The position numbers and the translations under genes are program-made. From assembly GCA_020721745.1 (NCBI GenBank), contig DYMC01000118.1:1-7352 (forward strand): a stretch of DNA of 7,352 nt. Reading direction: 5' to 3'. Origin of the DNA: Lentisphaera sp. (GTDB lineage Bacteria; Verrucomicrobiota; Lentisphaeria; Victivallales; GWF2-50-93). Below are positions 5,838 to 7,352 of the stretch, in pieces; positions within the stretch are counted from its first letter, which is position 1; each line of letters begins with the position of its first letter. The notes below the pieces were generated by a model that worked only from the letters and a program-made list of their open reading frames with translations, searched no databases and was not told the origin of the DNA.

Positions 5838-6012
5838 ATTGCAAAACTCCAGACGCGCAAGTCTCGTGATCCCGATCCCGATAGGGCATCGGGGCGCGTC
5901 CCTCCATTTTTACGCCGATTTTTCGCGAAAATCGGCGTGGAGGGGCATGCTTGTCGTAAGATCCCGAGCCCAAAGAGCCTCGGGGCCATGCCCGCAAAAA
6001 GAGTTTTGCAAT
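5838..6012. other. Multi-hairpin element closed by a 12-bp inverted repeat
   Basis: ATTGCAAAACTC (5838-5849) and GAGTTTTGCAAT (6001-6012) are exact reverse complements. Between them lie, in order, AGAC/GTCT (5851-5854 with 5861-5864), CCCGAT-CCC/GGG-ATCGGG (5871-5879 with 5884-5893, one bulged C), a long stem ACGCCGATTTT/AAAATCGGCGT (5912-5922 with 5928-5938) extended by CCCTCC/GGAGGG (5900-5905 with 5939-5944), and GGGCATG/CATGCCC (5943-5949 with 5987-5993) enclosing CCCGAG/CTCGGG (5963-5968 with 5979-5984). The right closing arm can instead form a local hairpin GCAAAA/TTTTGC (5994-5999 with 6004-6009). It matches no RNA family I know. It could be a structured RNA or a large MITE-like palindromic element. 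I see no clear promoter, and frames crossing it look like chance. Confidence 0.5.
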
Positions 6013-6108
6013 CAGCTCCCGTACCAAAATAAAATTCAAAACCAATGTTTTATCGTGTCAAAAGCAAAGCGTTCCATCTGTTTTAAACTGTTTTTGCACT
6101 TTGTACAC
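6013..6108. other. AT-rich spacer between the two structured elements
   Basis: I see no gene. On the minus strand TTGACA (6062-6057) is a perfect -35 hexamer, but the position 17 bp further reads only TGAATT, so a promoter running leftwards into the 5838-6012 element is possible yet weak. GTTTTATCGTGT (6047-6058) is the reverse complement of 5252-5263. Confidence 0.25.
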
Positions 6109-6196
6109 GTAAGAGTTCAGTAAAGATGTGAGCCCGCCATTGGGGCGGGCAAGCTTCGCAACGCCTCAAGAATGACGGGGTTTACTGAACTCTTAC
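6109..6196. mobile_element. 88-bp MITE-like element with perfect 16-bp terminal inverted repeats
   Basis: GTAAGAGTTCAGTAAA (6109-6124) and TTTACTGAACTCTTAC (6181-6196) are perfect inverted copies enclosing 56 bp. Inside is a GC-rich hairpin, GCCCGCC (6132-6138) and GGCGGGC (6144-6150) around ATTGG. The interior also contains TCAAGAATGACGG, which resembles (from memory) dispersed bacterial repeats of the GTCATTCT type. It has no coding capacity and no obvious target-site duplication. It begins 18 nt beyond the kinase stop codon, so its folded transcript may define the 3' end of the kinase mRNA. The alternative reading is a gene-specific terminator-like structure, but the long terminal arms and lack of a U-tract favour a dispersed element. 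Confidence 0.6.
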
Positions 6197-6214
6197 CATC
6201 AAAGTCATCCGGGG

Positions 6215-7270
6215 TCACGCGCTCTTCCTGTAGAGGCCAAAGAGGATTGCGCCGGCCTCCTTGTAGGTCTGTATGCGGCGTCTGGGATCCCGGATTATCA
6301 TCTTCTCCACGGCTGAGACCATGTCGTGGTTGGAGTCGGTGGCGAACTTGCCGGCGAGGCTCGTCATCTGCGGTATGCACACGTGCTTTTCCACTATCAC
6401 CTTGATATCCTCGGAGCTGTAGAAGGTCCTTCCCGTCATCATGTGGTAGAGCAGCATCCCGAGGCTGTAAATCTCGCTGTGCTGGCCCTCCGCCTCTCCG
6501 ACTATCCTCTCCGGGGGCATGTAGTATGGCGAGCCGAGAATGGTCTTCGAGTTTATCTCCTTGCTCTCGGAGGCCTTGCATACCAGCCCGAAGTCTATCA
6601 TCTTCACGTTCCCGTCGCCGTCTATTATCACGTTCTGCGGCTTCAGATCCCTGAACAGATAGCCCTTGTCGAACATGTGCTGCTCCGCGGAGAGTATCTG
6701 CAGCGACCAGAGCAGGATGTCCTTGTCGGGGCGCCGCAGGGGAGACTCGATGATCCTGTCGAGCCTTATCCCCTCGATGAACTCGTAGGAGGCGAAATAC
6801 TCGCCGTCGGCGCAGCCGTATTCATAGACCTTGCTTATGTGCGGGTGGAAGCCGAACGCTGCGCCGGTTTCGGCCTCCTTGAGGAGTGTCTCGATGAGCT
6901 CCGCGTTGTTCCTCCGCTCCCGCGGAAGGATCTTGACCGCGAACTCCGCACTGGGATTGCGCACCAGAAACGCACGGTAGACGCTTCCCATGCCGCCACC
7001 GCCGAGAGGCTCGTAGAGCCAGTAGTCCTTCACCTTCATCGGGACGAAGAGCATGGCCCCGCAGTCCTTGCCGGGGCAGGTGCATAGCGTCAGGGGAGCC
7101 ACCGAGTCGAGGCGTATCAACGCCCCGCATCCGCGGCATTTAAGGAACCCCCTCTCGAGATGATCGAGGGACGGCTTCGGGAGCACCTTCTGCGTCTCCT
7201 CGTCATGCACGCTCTGGGGAGAATCTACCGGTGCATCCCCGAATTTCAACCCGAATGCCTTGAATGCCAT
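6215..7270 (-). CDS. Zinc-ribbon Hanks-type Ser/Thr protein kinase
   Basis: A 351-residue cytoplasmic kinase with no transmembrane segment. Residues 45-70 form a likely zinc ribbon (CRGCG, then CTCPGKDC), a probable metal-binding or partner-docking module. The kinase domain follows: glycine loop GGGGMG (90-95), Lys113 in FAVKIL, a likely alpha-C Glu132, catalytic loop FRDLKPQN (207-213; Asp209, Asn213) with Phe in place of the usual His of HRD, the metal-binding DFG (226-228), PPE (252-254) in place of APE, SEIYSLG (265-271) with Glu at the position normally Asp, and the RDPRRR region (328-333). All catalytic residues remain, so activity is expected. The start at 7270 is supported by AAGGAG 7 nt upstream. 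The protein stops at the end of the kinase fold and has no sensor domain, so input probably comes through the zinc ribbon or a partner. Confidence 0.95.
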   Translation of the reverse strand: MAFKAFGLKFGDAPVDSPQSVHDEETQKVLPKPSLDHLERGFLKCRGCGALIRLDSVAPLTLCTCPGKDCGAMLFVPMKVKDYWLYEPLGGGGMGSVYRAFLVRNPSAEFAVKILPRERRNNAELIETLLKEAETGAAFGFHPHISKVYEYGCADGEYFASYEFIEGIRLDRIIESPLRRPDKDILLWSLQILSAEQHMFDKGYLFRDLKPQNVIIDGDGNVKMIDFGLVCKASESKEINSKTILGSPYYMPPERIVGEAEGQHSEIYSLGMLLYHMMTGRTFYSSEDIKVIVEKHVCIPQMTSLAGKFATDSNHDMVSAVEKMIIRDPRRRIQTYKEAGAILFGLYRKSA

Positions 7271-7277
7271 TGTTCAG

Positions 7278-7283
7278 CTCCTT
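7278..7283 (-). promoter_or_regulatory. Ribosome binding site of the kinase gene
   Basis: AAGGAG on the minus strand, 7 nt before the ATG. The AT-rich 60 bp beyond it probably holds the promoter: TTCAAC and TAGTAT are 17 bp apart, but both match the consensus poorly. Confidence 0.75.
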
Positions 7284-7352
7284 GTCTCGATACTATCATC
7301 CTAGAAAAAGCAGTTGAAAATCGCGTTTTTACTTAAGTTTATGATAATTAAG

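Noticed and set aside
5737..6045. 102-codon minus-strand frame
   Set aside because: Runs through the SWIB terminator and the multi-hairpin element; no ribosome binding site and a composition dictated by the palindromes.
6034..6075. 13-codon minus-strand frame (MERFAFDTIKHWF)
   Set aside because: No ribosome binding site and too short to judge.
6326..7087. 253-codon plus-strand open frame
   Set aside because: Fully antisense to the kinase, whose motifs are unmistakable.
1..7352. tRNA, rRNA or CRISPR array
   Set aside because: No tRNA cloverleaf with CCA-end features, no rRNA-like segment and no regularly spaced direct repeats. The GCGAAWTTCGC copies are irregularly spaced and lie inside genes, so they are not a CRISPR.

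Overview
This window comes from a bacterial chromosome with roughly 50-53% G+C, compact genes and Shine-Dalgarno starts. A stand-alone SWIB-domain protein next to a Hanks-type Ser/Thr kinase, together with frequent AGG and ATA codons in several genes, would suit the PVC group (Lentisphaerota, Kiritimatiellota, Verrucomicrobiota, Chlamydiota) or Omnitrophota. That placement is a low-confidence inference; no taxonomic marker gene is present.

Layout. Positions 1-352 hold no intact gene: two strong hairpins (27-50, 60-79) and a short minus-strand frame (126-278) that looks like the N-terminal stump of an IS1380-type transposase. Positions 353-5043 are a run of four minus-strand genes, read right to left: a 289-aa protein with a possible MmcB-like PD-(D/E)XK nuclease fold, a 531-aa helical/coiled-coil protein ending in a PAS-like domain (1 nt after its neighbour, so probably translationally coupled), a trans-type polyprenyl diphosphate synthase, and a tRNA-dihydrouridine synthase. 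Gaps of 1, 85 and 39 nt fit one operon. Positions 5044-5498 hold a weak divergent promoter, an open frame lacking a start codon that looks like the C-terminal end of a lost gene (5087-5260), and the promoter/leader of the plus-strand SWIB gene (5499-5756), which ends in a textbook terminator (5778-5808). Positions 5809-6214, between the convergent SWIB and kinase genes, hold two structured elements: a 175-bp multi-hairpin element closed by a 12-bp inverted repeat, and an 88-bp MITE-like element with perfect 16-bp terminal inverted repeats. A zinc-ribbon-plus-kinase gene (6215-7270, minus) fills the right end.

The most unusual signal is at the DNA level. The 11-bp near-palindrome GCGAAWTTCGC occurs six times exactly and once with one change, all between 434 and 3896 inside three of the minus-strand genes, in two different reading frames. 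Chance predicts about 0.004 copies in a window this size. It resembles a highly iterated palindrome (as HIP1 is in cyanobacteria) or another genome-wide DNA mark. The prenyl synthase gene carries five of the seven copies.

Functionally, the prenyl synthase (isoprenoid chain elongation) and Dus (tRNA modification) are housekeeping enzymes. The two upstream proteins are uncharacterised and may act together, since their genes are coupled. The kinase and the SWIB protein are separate transcription units, and nothing in the sequence links them to the operon.
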